A stretch of 64,000 nucleotides of DNA from Berberis thunbergii (lineage: Eukaryota; Streptophyta; Magnoliopsida; Ranunculales; Berberidaceae): positions 372,001 to 436,000 of the forward strand of contig QNQO01000197.1 of the NCBI GenBank assembly GCA_003290165.1. Reading direction: 5' to 3'. The notes beneath the pieces are model-generated. The model was given only the letters and a program-made list of their open reading frames with translations, was not told where the DNA came from and ran no database searches. Position 1 is the first letter of the stretch, and each line of letters begins with the position of its first letter. Both the position numbers and the translations under genes were made by a program. Shown here one piece after another: positions 22,967 through 33,240 of this stretch.

Positions 22967-23329
22967 TTTGCTGCTGCAGCAAAATCACAGCCGTGGCACC
23001 TGCAAAATCAGTCCTTACTATAGTTTGTGTCATGCCTCCGGCACGAATAAGATTCCACCAAACTATATGCTAGATAAATACAAAATCAACCGTAAAAAGG
23101 AACTTGTCAAGTTTTGACGCCAAACAAAAACATGTAAACAAATAGCACTAATGTACAATAACAGGATTAACCTGAACAAATGGAACATAGCTTGTTATAT
23201 CATGTTTCGCTCGCATCTAAAATAAAAGAATTTCTCTATGTTTTTTCCAACAATACAAATCGCCCTAGTTATAATGTAAGAAAATACATTAATTCCCTTA
23301 GGAACAGGCCCCATTTCTTTCGGTAGTTG

Positions 23330-23505
23330 CTTGTTCAATATACTGAAAATGATGAGAATGCAACACCTTGTAGTTGCTTGTATATGGCACCGGTGATGGT
23401 TGATACAACGACACACTTTGCACCCCAGAAACAAGCAATGTATGTGCATTCTCCTGTCCAACATACTGCTGCCCGTACTGGCTCAGACCTTCAGAGCCCT
23501 GCAGT
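23330..23505 (-). pseudogene. Unrecognised captured exon-like sequence
   Basis: On the minus strand the frame reads GSEGLSQYGQQYVGQENAH, TLLVSGVQSVSLYQPSPVPY and then a stop near 23290. The Q/Y/S/P-rich composition looks like the C terminus of a nuclear or RNA-binding protein but I cannot name it. A second piece at about 23817-23875 on the same strand reads VWQWDKNDARVLLPSGKQ and ends at a GTAATG donor. Both lie in line with the other minus-strand cargo. Confidence 0.4.
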
Positions 23506-24032
23506 ATAAAAATTAGTCAGTACTCAATGACAGACAAACATGACCTATAAAGATTGCTAATAAACCAATGACAGACAAACATGACCTATAATTTCTGGTG
23601 TACTAGCAGCCATTATGAGAACCATTGGGTGTTTGCAGTTGAATACCATCACTGCCCGCACAATAAATTTATAGTGTTGCAGCTTCCCTATGATGATAAT
23701 CATATTACTTATATTATGATTCTAACTCTGAACAAAATAGAAATAGAAATAGTATTTTACATTCCAGGGAAAAAAAAAAACTGGCAAACTTAAAAAGCAT
23801 TACCAATTGTTTTCCAGAAGGCAGCAATACTCTCGCATCATTTTTATCCCATTGCCACACCTAATCTCATGTTTTTCATCTTTCCACACACAATGTCGTA
23901 GACATATAATACGGTTTGCGCAATGTCGACTGTAAAATAATATTCATTCATAAGCTTTATAATGACTGATTTCAAGTATAAACAATATTGTGTGTATCAT
24001 TGAAAAAACAGGAATGAATGAAAAAATCTAAC

Positions 24033-24163
24033 CTGTATTTCTGGCAACAAACCGGAGGTATTGCAAACAAGAATGGCAGCAATGGCACCAAATGCGTGGA
24101 AGAATTTATCTACTTGACTTCCTTTGATTTTGTAATCCCGACTACTATTTGTGTTGGATTTTC
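24033..24163 (-). pseudogene. Amino-acid permease (AAAP family) exon, copy A, captured
   Basis: A 131-nt exon bounded by TTTTGCAG and GTTAG. It reads GKSNTNSSRDYKIKGSQVDK then FFHAFGAIAAILVCNTSGLL and PEIQ. The spacing of RDY...GS...F.AFGAIA...GLLPEIQ is that of plant amino-acid/auxin permeases (proline or GABA transporter type), in a loop followed by a membrane helix. The rest of the transporter, some ten helices, is absent. The exon sits in a roughly 394-bp segment repeated at 26730-27125; this copy keeps the exon's 3' end, the other does not. Confidence 0.75.
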
Positions 24164-24440
24164 CTGCAAAAATCATGTCATCACTCCACTCACTCAGTTA
24201 TGCACATTCCAGTTCCAATATGAAGAAAGAATGTGGTGTTCAAAGACTAAAAACTAAGACGTAAAAATACTGCAAAAAAAAGTAAACAATAGCAGATTTT
24301 GGGACTTACTGCAAGGGACGATCTGCTGATGATGCGAGGTACGCACTGCTGCTGCGAGGGAATCACTGCTGCTGCTATGAGGGATGGACTGCTGCTTTGC
24401 GAGGGACGCACTGATGCGAGCTTGCTGCTGGTCGCAAACC
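24047..24440. repeat. Direct repeat A (394 bp) inside CACTA
   Basis: Near-identical to 26730-27125 in the same orientation. Differences are a few substitutions and a changed number of CTGCTG/GCGAGGGA units at 24325-24425. The right part is GC-rich with repeats of GCGAGGGA and GCACTG, and ends GAGCTTGCTGCTGGTCGC. Confidence 0.88.
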
Positions 24441-26729
24441 AGAGTGCGCTCTGTTTCACTGCAGAGTACCCCAGAGGGCAACATTATATTAGGGGGACCA
24501 GTAGATGTTGCGATGTCGTCTTGCATAAGAAATTTGGTGGTGTATCCTAGGTGTTTCTATCATCAATAATGGAGGACTGTAAGGATAGAAATGCCAAGCT
24601 TTCGGAAAGGCTTTTGATAGACTACTATGGGAATAGCGTTGTACTTAATATATTGGGTTTTATGGTTCCAAAGGACCAAAAATCTTTAATAATCCCAAAT
24701 TGGAGACAGGGTAAATAATGATGCCAGTCCTTTGGCATTGTCAGTGTTCCCTAAAATCATAGAAGGGTAGGGGTTAGATTATTTGCTTATCTTTTGAAGT
24801 GAATTTGTGATGTAGCTAATCATAGGAATCATTCGTCGGTGCTCTACAATGAAAAAGCACAATGTAATTGGTATTTGGTAATCTCATTCTCAATGACACA
24901 GTATTTCAGCATATTTTTGCCACTCCTCCTACCTTTTACACAATATGAATACAAATGCTTCATTTTCTGATATTAAAAAAAATTATATATATATTAGGTA
25001 ATCTCCTTTTTAAGTTAAAAGAAATGACTTAGGGACATAGTGAATATGAAGAAAGAAGGAAACTCCAACTATAACACTTGCTCTTTCCATGTTGTAATAT
25101 ATAACAAAATAATAAGTATCTCTTTTTATCATACATTGTCATAGTTCTATTTAGTTGTCATATCCATGTCATGTCCATATCCAATGTCAGTTCTATTTAG
25201 TAAATGGCCTATCCTTACCAGTGAAACCCGTACCCTCACGTGCTTCTCCAAAACAAGATTCAACTGAATAAATAAGTAAACATCTACATATTCACAATAA
25301 ATTCTCAAAACAAAGGAAAAAATAGCTACACTATATTAGTCTTACTTGTTTCAGTATTCCCAAGTAAAAGCTCAACCAGTGTCTTAACAACTTTAACCTG
25401 ATAATCCAGTCCTTTCAACTCATTGCCTTCTGGACTGGTTTTCAAAGTTGAAAAACTTTATCTGCAGATTTGGATGGGGTAGCATCCTGTTTAAAGGACA
25501 AAAACTTCCAAATAAATACAAAATTTTACCAAACACCCATAAATCAAAATGAGAAGTTTAACACCAAACCTGCCCAATTTCCAAGTTGAGCCCAACAAAA
25601 CCCTCCAAAGCAGCAACTGTCACACACAAATGCTCTAGCCCAGCCCGCACTCGCACTGGCACACTAAGCAGCACACCCTGCAGTACCCAGGCAGCATGTT
25701 GACGTCTGGCTGCAACTTGCCTCGCAGCAACAGGCCATCAGCCAGCAAACACAGCCTCGCTCTGTTCGCGACACCACGACTGTCCCTGCAGTCGTTCCTT
25801 GCAGCTATTCCAGGGTCTGTCTCGACCCTGCAGTCGTTCCTCGCAGCTGTTCCAGGGTATGTCAAACTACCAGTGTATGACAGAGTAGGTAAATTTATAC
25901 TCAGGCTCAATAGGAGCAGCTATCAGATTCTGCGAAACAAGACTCACACAGGAGAAACTATTGCACAGTTCAGTTTCGACCAGGGTTGTCCCACGTGCCT
26001 CTCCTGTCTTCGTGTCACAAATAGAGTCCTCATATACAGAATTCAGTGCTGCAATATCCACCAGATTTTTTGAAGGAAGACCCTTCCTTGCATGTTCCAT
26101 CTCATTGTTACCAAGAGAATCATCAAAAAAAGATCTCTCCTTCTTTTGCCAGATAATGCATCCAACAGTTCTGTTATAGATATGAAGAAAAAAAAACATT
26201 CTACTCAATAACACTAGAAAAAATTACATAATATCTACAAAACAGGTCATAGAAAAATGCATATATAGGTGTGAAGCTTTTAAGAAGCCATGGAAGATTG
26301 ATGAATTACCTCTGTGGCCTTTCACAGCTTTTGGGTCTTTCTTTTCCTTTGTAACGCCAAAAACATCGAAGCATAGGTCTTTCATTGATGTTGAGATCTA
26401 TAATTGTAGTTCAAATAACAATATCAATGAAATTGAAAAGAAAAAAAATTAGATTACAAGACAGAAAGAATAAGAATATCATCGTAATAATTTGATGCTT
26501 GTCTTACACTTTTTAATTCAGATTCTGATGTGCCACAGAGCTCGATCAACTTCAACTTATCTATTTTAAGCTGTGAACAAAATAGATTGCATCACATAAC
26601 CTAACAAAAAAGAGAGGGAAAAACTTCTTGGGAAAAAACTAAACACAAACAGGACTAAAAACACTGGAAGAGAAATTGGAGCTGCAAAATGGCTTCTAGG
26701 AGTTGATCTAGCATATAAGGTCTAGCATA
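24441..26729 (-). other. CACTA interior with unassigned exon-like pieces
   Basis: Several short minus-strand segments look like exons: LKIDKLKLIELCGTSESELK (26571-26512), ISTSMKDLCFDVFGVTKEKK and DPKAVKGHRG (26398-26310), ERSFFDDSLGNNEMEHARKG (about 26140-26080), and DYQVKVVKTLVELLLGNTET (25410-25350). They may come from one more captured gene, which I do not recognise. At 25640-25860 is a GC-rich patch with a tandem repeat near CTGCAGTCGTTCCTCGCAGC. Confidence 0.4.
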
Positions 26730-27125
26730 CAAACCGGAGGTATTGCAAACAAGAATGGCAGCAATGGCACCAAATGCGTGGAAGAATTTATTTACTTGAC
26801 TTCCTTTGATTTTGTAATCCCGGCTACTATTTGTGTTGGATTTTCCTGCAAAAATCATGTCATCACTCCACTCACTCAGTTATGCACATTCCAGTTCCAA
26901 TATGAAGAGAGAATGTGGTGTTCAAAGACTAAAAACTAAGACGTAAAAATACTGCAAAAAAAAAAGTAAACAATAGCAGATTTTGGGACTTACTGCAAGG
27001 GACGATCTGCTGATGATGCAAGGTACGCACTGCTGCTGCTGCTGCGAGGGATGGAGTGCTGCGAGGGATGAATTGCTGCTCTGCAAGGGACGCACTGATG
27101 CGAGCTTGCTACTGGTCGCAAACCA
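26730..27125. repeat. Direct repeat B (about 396 bp) inside CACTA
   Basis: Second copy of the 24047-24440 segment. Its left boundary falls inside the permease exon: beyond GGTATTGCAAACAAG the sequence is unrelated to copy A. Its right boundary meets the SEUSS-like exon at about 27130. Confidence 0.88.
26732..26845 (-). pseudogene. Amino-acid permease exon, copy B, 3' truncated
   Basis: Reads the same peptide as copy A with N for D in GSQVNK, but diverges after CNTSGL, replacing LPEIQ with YARPYMLD. The acceptor TTTTGCAG is kept. The truncation shows that copy B was pasted in as part of a longer block whose edge cut the exon. Confidence 0.75.
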
Positions 27126-28023
27126 TATTCTAGCATAAACACTCTCCTGAACCGCCTGTCCATATTCTAGCATTATTACTCCAGAAGGAAATCGGCACTC
27201 ACGTGGCATATCAAGAAACAGAAGATCATCAACAATGCCACTGTCAAATTTGACTTTATTAAGCCTGGGAAGTACTTCAAAAGTAGCCTCTGTCCAAAGA
27301 TAAACAAAATGTATCATGCAAGCACAAGTATGTAAGGGTAAGATCACAAAATCTTTGTACACAACAATAGTGTAGATACACAAGGACAAGTTCACAAAAA
27401 CACTCTTCCCACACCCATCACCCTAAGTTCACAAGTACTATCATGGGGCACTAGTGTCTAAGCATATTTGGAACACAGCCAAATTATGTATTAAAGGGTC
27501 TTTTGAATGAACAAAAAGCATCTTCCGACATTCAAATTTTTTTCCTAACAGGAAATAGCCAAATTCCCCGACAACCATACTGATATGATCTGCAATATGG
27601 ATCTCCACAATTCAGTTCCACATACAGATAATCAAAGAGCTAAATCAAGGTTCAACAGAGTTAGGGTCATAGCAGATCAATGCACACTACAAACACAAGA
27701 TATATAGGCAGCAAAAGAATGGATTCTTATTGAATGAATGTATAGGCTAATTTGAGATGCCAAATCTCCTTAGAGCAAAGCTCAATGTACAACAGAATTC
27801 AGTAAGTAAAAAGATCCCTAATTGCTCCTACTATTCTTACATTTATAGTAGTATCTAAGATGGAGAAAACTAACCGAATTTATAAGACTTGACAGACTAC
27901 AGAACCTCTAGACATACTCCCCCCTTCACTAGCAAAGCACTAACTGACAGACTTCACCATTTACTCACTATCTTTTGCTTGCTTAGGTATAGTAAAGTCC
28001 ATAAAAAATTGTGATTTACTTAC
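27126..28023 (-). other. CACTA interior between SEUSS-like and LRR exons
   Basis: Outside the SEUSS-like exon there is no coding sequence. About 27710-27960 looks like part of an LTR or SINE end (TTCTTATTGAATGAATG, then AT-rich, then CATACTCCCCCCTTCAC) and a similar arrangement recurs at about 33280-33560. I could not define boundaries. Confidence 0.35.
27135..27289 (-). pseudogene. SEUSS-like co-repressor exon (captured)
   Basis: After an acceptor TTTGGACAG the minus-strand frame reads ATFEVLPRLNKVKFDSGIVD then DLLFLDMPRECRFPSGVIML and EYGQAVQESVY. This is the LIM-domain-binding region of SEUSS/SEUSS-like transcriptional co-repressors, which join LEUNIG to DNA-bound factors in flower and embryo development. 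Similarity stops at about 27135, where the repeated GC-rich segment begins. Together with 29157-29525 it shows that two separate parts of one SEUSS-type gene are present, with the LRR-kinase exons lying between them. Confidence 0.82.
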
Positions 28024-28768
28024 ATGAATTGTTGAACAGACAACGCCTGGAAATTGTCTGGTATAGTACCAGACAAATTGTTGAAACTCAAGTCTCTGCA
28101 AAATGAAAATGAGATTCATCAAAGCAAAGACTAGCAAGGATTTGTTTACATAAGGACCATTGTAGATCAAATATCATAAAACAATTACAGACCAAATTAA
28201 CTTACAGTCTTTTTATAGTTTTGATGCTTTCTCCAATAAATTGAGGGATGGGACCATTAATTGAGCAGTTTTTCAGAAGCCTGTCCAAATAAATGTAACT
28301 TAGTCATATAAACCTATAAAGTCATAAGTTGATACAGGCGCACAGTAAAAATATAAACAATTCAACTAACAAGTCTGTCAGTTTTGTCAAAGTTTGTAAG
28401 TTGGAGAAACTCATACTTGGTCCTTGCAGGTCAGTTATCCTCCTGAAAGGATCACATAACACAGATGAACAAAACCGAAGTAACTTTATGAATTATAAAA
28501 GCTTTGAAGGTAGTCTTACAACTGAGTTATGTTTGTCAAGCGGGAGAATGTAGAAGGAATGGGGCCCTCCATATTTGTGCCCATCATATCTTTATAACAG
28601 TTGAAAAGCATTAGAAGCACAATTTTCTCAGTGTAAGGAGTCCAAAGGTGGTAGACACAATTTAAATACTTACAGCCTATTAAGTTTTGTCCAGTTTCCA
28701 ATGAAATCAGGTATTGGCCCGGAGATGCAAGTACAAAATTTTGGAATAGTTGTTTTTTGCCATGCTTC
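28024..28768 (-). pseudogene. LRR receptor kinase ectodomain, five exons (captured)
   Basis: Five GT-AG exons read in order on the minus strand: 28768-28674 (SGPIPDFIGNWTKLNRL), 28589-28520 (MGTNMEGPIPSTFSRLTNIT), 28442-28371 (RITDLQGPSMSFSNLQTLTK), 28280-28206 (LLKNCSINGPIPQFIGESIK), 28095-28024 (DLSFNNLSGTIPDNFQALSV). Four of the five are 70-75 nt, the one-repeat-per-exon pattern of plant LRR receptor kinases. The RITDLQGP / LKNCSINGPIP / DLSFNNLSG series matches the LRR-VIII-2 subfamily (RKF1/LIK1-like). No signal peptide, malectin or kinase domain was captured. The exons and splice sites look intact, but the piece cannot make a receptor. Confidence 0.85.
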
Positions 28769-29156
28769 CTGAAACATAACAAAAAGACAAAGAATGTTCC
28801 CTGAACAACAAAAATGTCTTCACATTTTACAAACCAGCAAGGAAAAAAAGAAAACTGAACCAAAAATAAATAAATTATTAATGTATTTCAAACAACTATC
28901 TTACATATATTCCAAGCAGTTTATTTCCAACCATTTGAGAAACATTTAGAAAATAACTGGTTAATTGCATTTGAGAAACAATATTTCAAACAACTATCTT
29001 ACATGAATCCTAAGAAATTCACTATTAAATTAGGAGAAAAGTTAGGACAGTTTCTTCTTCCAAAAAATCAATAAAACGTTTCTGAACAGACTTAAAAAAA
29101 GAAAAGGCATAAATCTATAACACAGGCTATAAATAGTGAATGAAACAGTAGCTTAC
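28769..29156 (-). other. CACTA interior, intron-like
   Basis: AT-rich, non-coding. It separates the first LRR exon from the upstream SEUSS-like exon and may be a chimeric intron if the block is transcribed. Confidence 0.4.
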
Positions 29157-29525
29157 AGAAGGACGATGACGTTGATGATATAAATACTGCATCAACCGTC
29201 GAGCACATACACCGTTCTGATAGGATTGCTTTACTGCAGATGCCGATTGAATTCCCTGTTGCTGCACTTGCTGTCTCAGCTGTTGCTGTTGTTGCTGCTG
29301 CTGCAATTGATGTTGCAACTGGGCCCGTTGCATTGGTGGCAAAAATTGCGTGAAATGCTGTGGCTGTTGATGTCGTTGTAGGAGTCTCTGCTGTTGAATT
29401 AAGGCTTGCATTTGCGGATTGTGTCCCTGTAATTGACCAGAGTCTGATCTATGGAGCAACTGTTGGATAACTTGATGCTGCAAAACATCTTCTTGCCCGA
29501 TGTCCAGTCTAGGTTTCTTCTGCAT
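29157..29525 (-). pseudogene. SEUSS-like Q-rich exon (captured)
   Basis: A 369-nt exon, acceptor CACATAG and donor GTAAGC. It opens with MQKKPRLDIGQEDVLQHQVI, passes through QLQGHNPQMQALIQQQRLLQ and a polyglutamine stretch, and ends GVCARRLMQYLYHQRHRPS. The GVCARRLMQYLYHQR block is highly characteristic of SEUSS and SEUSS-like proteins, where it begins the LIM-domain-binding region. The frame is open throughout. In a real SEUSS gene the next exon would continue the LDB domain; here the next exon on this strand is an LRR repeat, which makes the arrangement chimeric. Confidence 0.87.
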
Positions 29526-30475
29526 CTATGTGTGTCATTTGCAGATTACACATGGGTTAGATGGCCACCACATGTAATTGAAGAGAACAAAAGAACAAAA
29601 AAAACATTTCAAATATCACTCTGCAAGTCAATATAGATACATAAAGAATTCACAATATAAACGGATGCTGATAAACAAAATAAACATGAATATATGAGAC
29701 TTACGCGGTGCTTAATACGTCTGGGTGTAGGTTATACTCCCTTGGCACTGCCGTTCTTTGAAGTTCCAGGGAGAACTTTCATACTGCTGCTTCAGTCGGC
29801 ATTGCCACGTGTGTCATCGTGACTAAGACTCCTCCTCCATTGTGTCCTTCTTGGAGGCACATTATTTGTAGCATGAGAGGGAGAGATAATGGAATTGAAT
29901 CTCTGAAACTAAAACACCCACAAACTACATGAGAATATCAAATGATGGCATAGCATGGCATGGCAAAGAGAATGTCTCTCCCCCTTCCCTGCATTCTGTA
30001 GATAGGTTCATGATTGTGTACTTAAAAGATGACCAAGTGTGAGTCCTTTTGTTTGAGTTGGGGTACAACAACCATTGACAGCCATGCAGACAATTTAGAT
30101 GAAGTCATTAAGGTACATTAATGGACATTTTGGATAGAATTGCACTAGACATTTTACGATTGTGTACTATACATGTTTTTGATCAGTGGAAACATGAATT
30201 CACATTCATTGAGATAATTGAAGAGAACAAAAGAACAAAATAGATATAATACTTGAACTAGGTTAGATGGCCACCACATGTAAGGAGAATACCTCAACCA
30301 CAGCTCAAAACCAGTGTGCTAACCGCGCACGCTGAAACCCGCTGCGGCCAGAAACAACACATACAACAATAAACATTAAAAGAAAGACATCATAATCAAA
30401 AAGTAAACATAAATAAACATTAAAAAGTAAATATAGTCAGAAAATTCACCATTAGAATCTTGGTTTTTGTAACTA
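29526..30475 (-). other. CACTA interior between SEUSS-like exon and transposase
   Basis: No confident gene. On the minus strand about 29805-29700 an exon-like segment reads MKVLPGTSKNGSAKGV before a stop, in line with the SEUSS-like exon; its origin is uncertain. The rest is AT-rich. Confidence 0.35.
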
Positions 30476-32133
30476 TCAATCATCAAGTTCCACATGAGTT
30501 CTACACCATATGAAGAAATCACCAACTTCCAAATCCCCCATCTTGTCTCCTTTTTGATCACTTTTGTAAAGTTTCACCCCAGTCTTGTATTTGAAGCATA
30601 AGGAAAGTCTGATCTCTGTTGCAGGGTTCAATGATCCATGACAAGCGCAAGAGAATTGATGGATATGATCTACAACCTCTAATGCTATCGCAATGACATT
30701 CCTTTCCCAATCACAAAATTTGTATCTCCTTGACACTGAAGGAACATGATTGCTTGGAGAAGGAAACCTCGCAACACCTTGAGAAGATGATGGTAATGAA
30801 GATGGAGGTAATGAAGATGGTGGTAATGGAGATGGAGGTAATGGATTATCTGGTTGCCTTGTCGATTGTGCACCGGATGACGGTGTATCTTCAGTTCTTT
30901 GAACAACTCCTTGTATTCCCTCACTTGTTGATGGTCTTACATAAGTTCCACTTTCAAGTCTCTCTCGTATCCATCTAACATTTTCTTCCAATCTATCATA
31001 TTTTTCACTACATTTTTTTACTTCCAATGTTTTTTCCAAAAGCAATGAACGAGCGGGAAGTGCAGCATCATACTTCCTTTTAGAGACAGTGGTTCCAACA
31101 CAACGAGTACGTCCCCTCGCTTCTTGGCCAAACACTTGGCTTAGAGGATCATCATCAATAGTGAGGTCAATGTTACCCTGAGTTGAAGATTCTTGCAATG
31201 CAGCTTTTTTTGCTTTAACTTGTTCCTTCAAAAGAATGAAAAAATAAAATAAATCAAGACACAAATAATATTCAAACAACTACAAAGTAAATTAAGAATT
31301 GGGTATAAAAGACATCATTGGGCACATACCATATATTGTTCAGAACCATGCGTAGGTTTTCCATCCTTTCCCGTGTGACAAGCAATCCATATGTCAGTGC
31401 GTGTGACTGGTTCCCCATCAGGGTTCTTCTCAACCTATATACTTGAAAGATTAGTCTCAGCCTATAAAGTAAAATGGTATATAATATTGTACTAGTAGCT
31501 AGAAACTCAATTACCATTTCATACTCTACTTCTGCAACACTCTTTTGGCCACCCCCCATACATACTTTGAAGCCTTTTTGTTTTTTGCATTTTGGTCTCT
31601 AATTGCCTTCCCTTCAGGGGTGCTCTCATAGCGAACAAACTCCTTCCAATCCACCTCTCTTACACCATTTGGAACATGCTTCTCTTGTTCCTCAATGGTA
31701 GGATACTTATCCAAATAATTCTTCCTAAGATGTGCCTTGAACCTTCTATAATATTCAGGCATTTTCAAATGCACACTCTTTTTCACATAATTTGGAATGT
31801 CGTATTCACGCTGCAAATAAGCCATTGAGATATAAGTTGAAAATAAAATAAGACATTATGAAAATCAATGATGTAAAATCTCACCTTGAGGCCATTCCAC
31901 ACATCCTCTTTGTAGTTGTCAGTAACATGGTGCCAACCCTTGAATTTGATGGGCACAAGGGTTTCAACAAGCTTTCCAATGTTTTTATTGAAATTTCTAG
32001 CACCAGGTCCAACTGCTAAACCGTGGAGGTTGATATGTATGGTCTGTTTAACTTCAATGTCATCATTTGTAGATCTAGTGACATCAATGGTGGAGAGATT
32101 GCCGCGAGTACTATCCATCTCTATCAATGACAT
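30476..32133 (-). pseudogene. CACTA Transposase_24-type (TNPA-like) gene, frameshifted
   Basis: Four exons on the minus strand. 32133-31885 (ATG; KQTIHINLHGLAVGPG, VPIKFKGWHHVTDNYKEDVW), 31810-31515 (REYDIPNYVKKSVHLKMPEY, HVPNGVREVDWKEFVRYEST), 31436-31325 (VEKNPDGEPVTRTDIWIACH, TGKDGKPTHGSEQYM) and about 31225-30476 (EQVKAKKAALQESS, then a coiled-coil region, a proline/serine-rich linker and a C-terminal region ending THVELDD). This matches plant transposase family Ptta/En/Spm (Pfam PF03004), the DNA-binding accessory protein of CACTA elements. A run of six G at about 31551-31556 puts GGGQKSVAEVEYEM out of frame with the upstream part, so the gene is probably inactive unless that is a sequencing error. 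Confidence 0.82.
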
Positions 32134-33240
32134 TATAGATATTAACCATTATCAAACAAAAAGAAATAAGAATCAACTATATACACCACATTTATAGATA
32201 ATTTCCTATCCAAACTAATTGTTTCTAAAATACCACAATCATGCTTATTGCTGATCTTAGAAAAAACAAAATAAAAATATATAAGGACAAATTAACAAAG
32301 TACAAAACTACAACTGATCTTAGATAATGGATTGGAGCAGAGAAGTTCCCTACTAAAGGTAAACAATGCATGGTAAGCAATGGCAATCTGTTGAGCATGG
32401 AGATCAGTGTTTTCTTTTCTATAAATGATTTGATGAATAAGTAAGAGTTGATATGAGGATCATAAGAGCTAGTACAATATAATCAACTTTGTCAGTTAAG
32501 TAGCTTTAGATCATACTTAATATCATTACTTTATAATATAGCAATAAAAGAAGAAAAGAATGCAATGTAAAGAACCAAATCAAGAATAATAAGGTTGTCA
32601 AACCATAAATCATGCCTTTGAAGAACTCCTTCAATGCAAGTATTATTTTCAGCACAGGACTTGCATGACAAGCTGAATGGAAAAATGTAGCCAAAGACAA
32701 CTTGCCAACTTCACTTACTGATCCACTTTTCATAGATTCAAAGAAGATTAGAAAAGCCCATAAACAGTTGTCGGCAAGTCATCCTTGGCTGCACCATACA
32801 TTCTGAGCCTACATGCAAGGCCATAGCTGAGAATGACCAAAAAGAAAAGAGAGATGAAATGAAGAACAAAGAGATGAGTGGTTGACTTGAGTATAAGGGT
32901 AGGGACAGTCATAATAACATTGCCCTGAACGCCCATTTAATTAATTACTCGTTCATCAGATTACCCAGCTCATCTCCTAACTCAGTTAATTAAGTTAAGC
33001 AACCTAGCTACCAATCTTGAAGAAGAAAATAATAACAATAATAATAATTGAAGATCACACACATCTCCTGATGAGTACAAACCTAGCTAATTACATTATG
33101 TTATGAACTGACCTTTTTGTGATGAGGTTTCTGCAGAATTGGAGAATCACGCAGTGCACTCTCAGTACCAAGGTCAGAGTGGATGAATTTCTGGATGTTT
33201 TGTAACCTGGCAAGACACATTCAAGTCAAGAACAACCAAA
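32134..33240 (-). other. CACTA interior, possible further captured exons
   Basis: Two exon-like pieces on the minus strand: 32733-32600 (MKSGSVSEVGKLSLATFFHS, ACHASPVLKIILALKEFF) and 33208-33116 (LQNIQKFIHSDLGTESALRD, SPILQKPHHKK, with TTGCCAG and GTCAG splice sites). Not recognised. They could belong to the 5' part of the transposase transcript or to another captured gene. Confidence 0.4.

Noticed and set aside
24254..24526. Minus-strand frame rich in S, A and Q (QQARISASLAKQQS)
   Set aside because: Comes from the GC-rich CTGCTG/GCGAGGGA repeat that is duplicated at 27000-27120; no recognisable domain.
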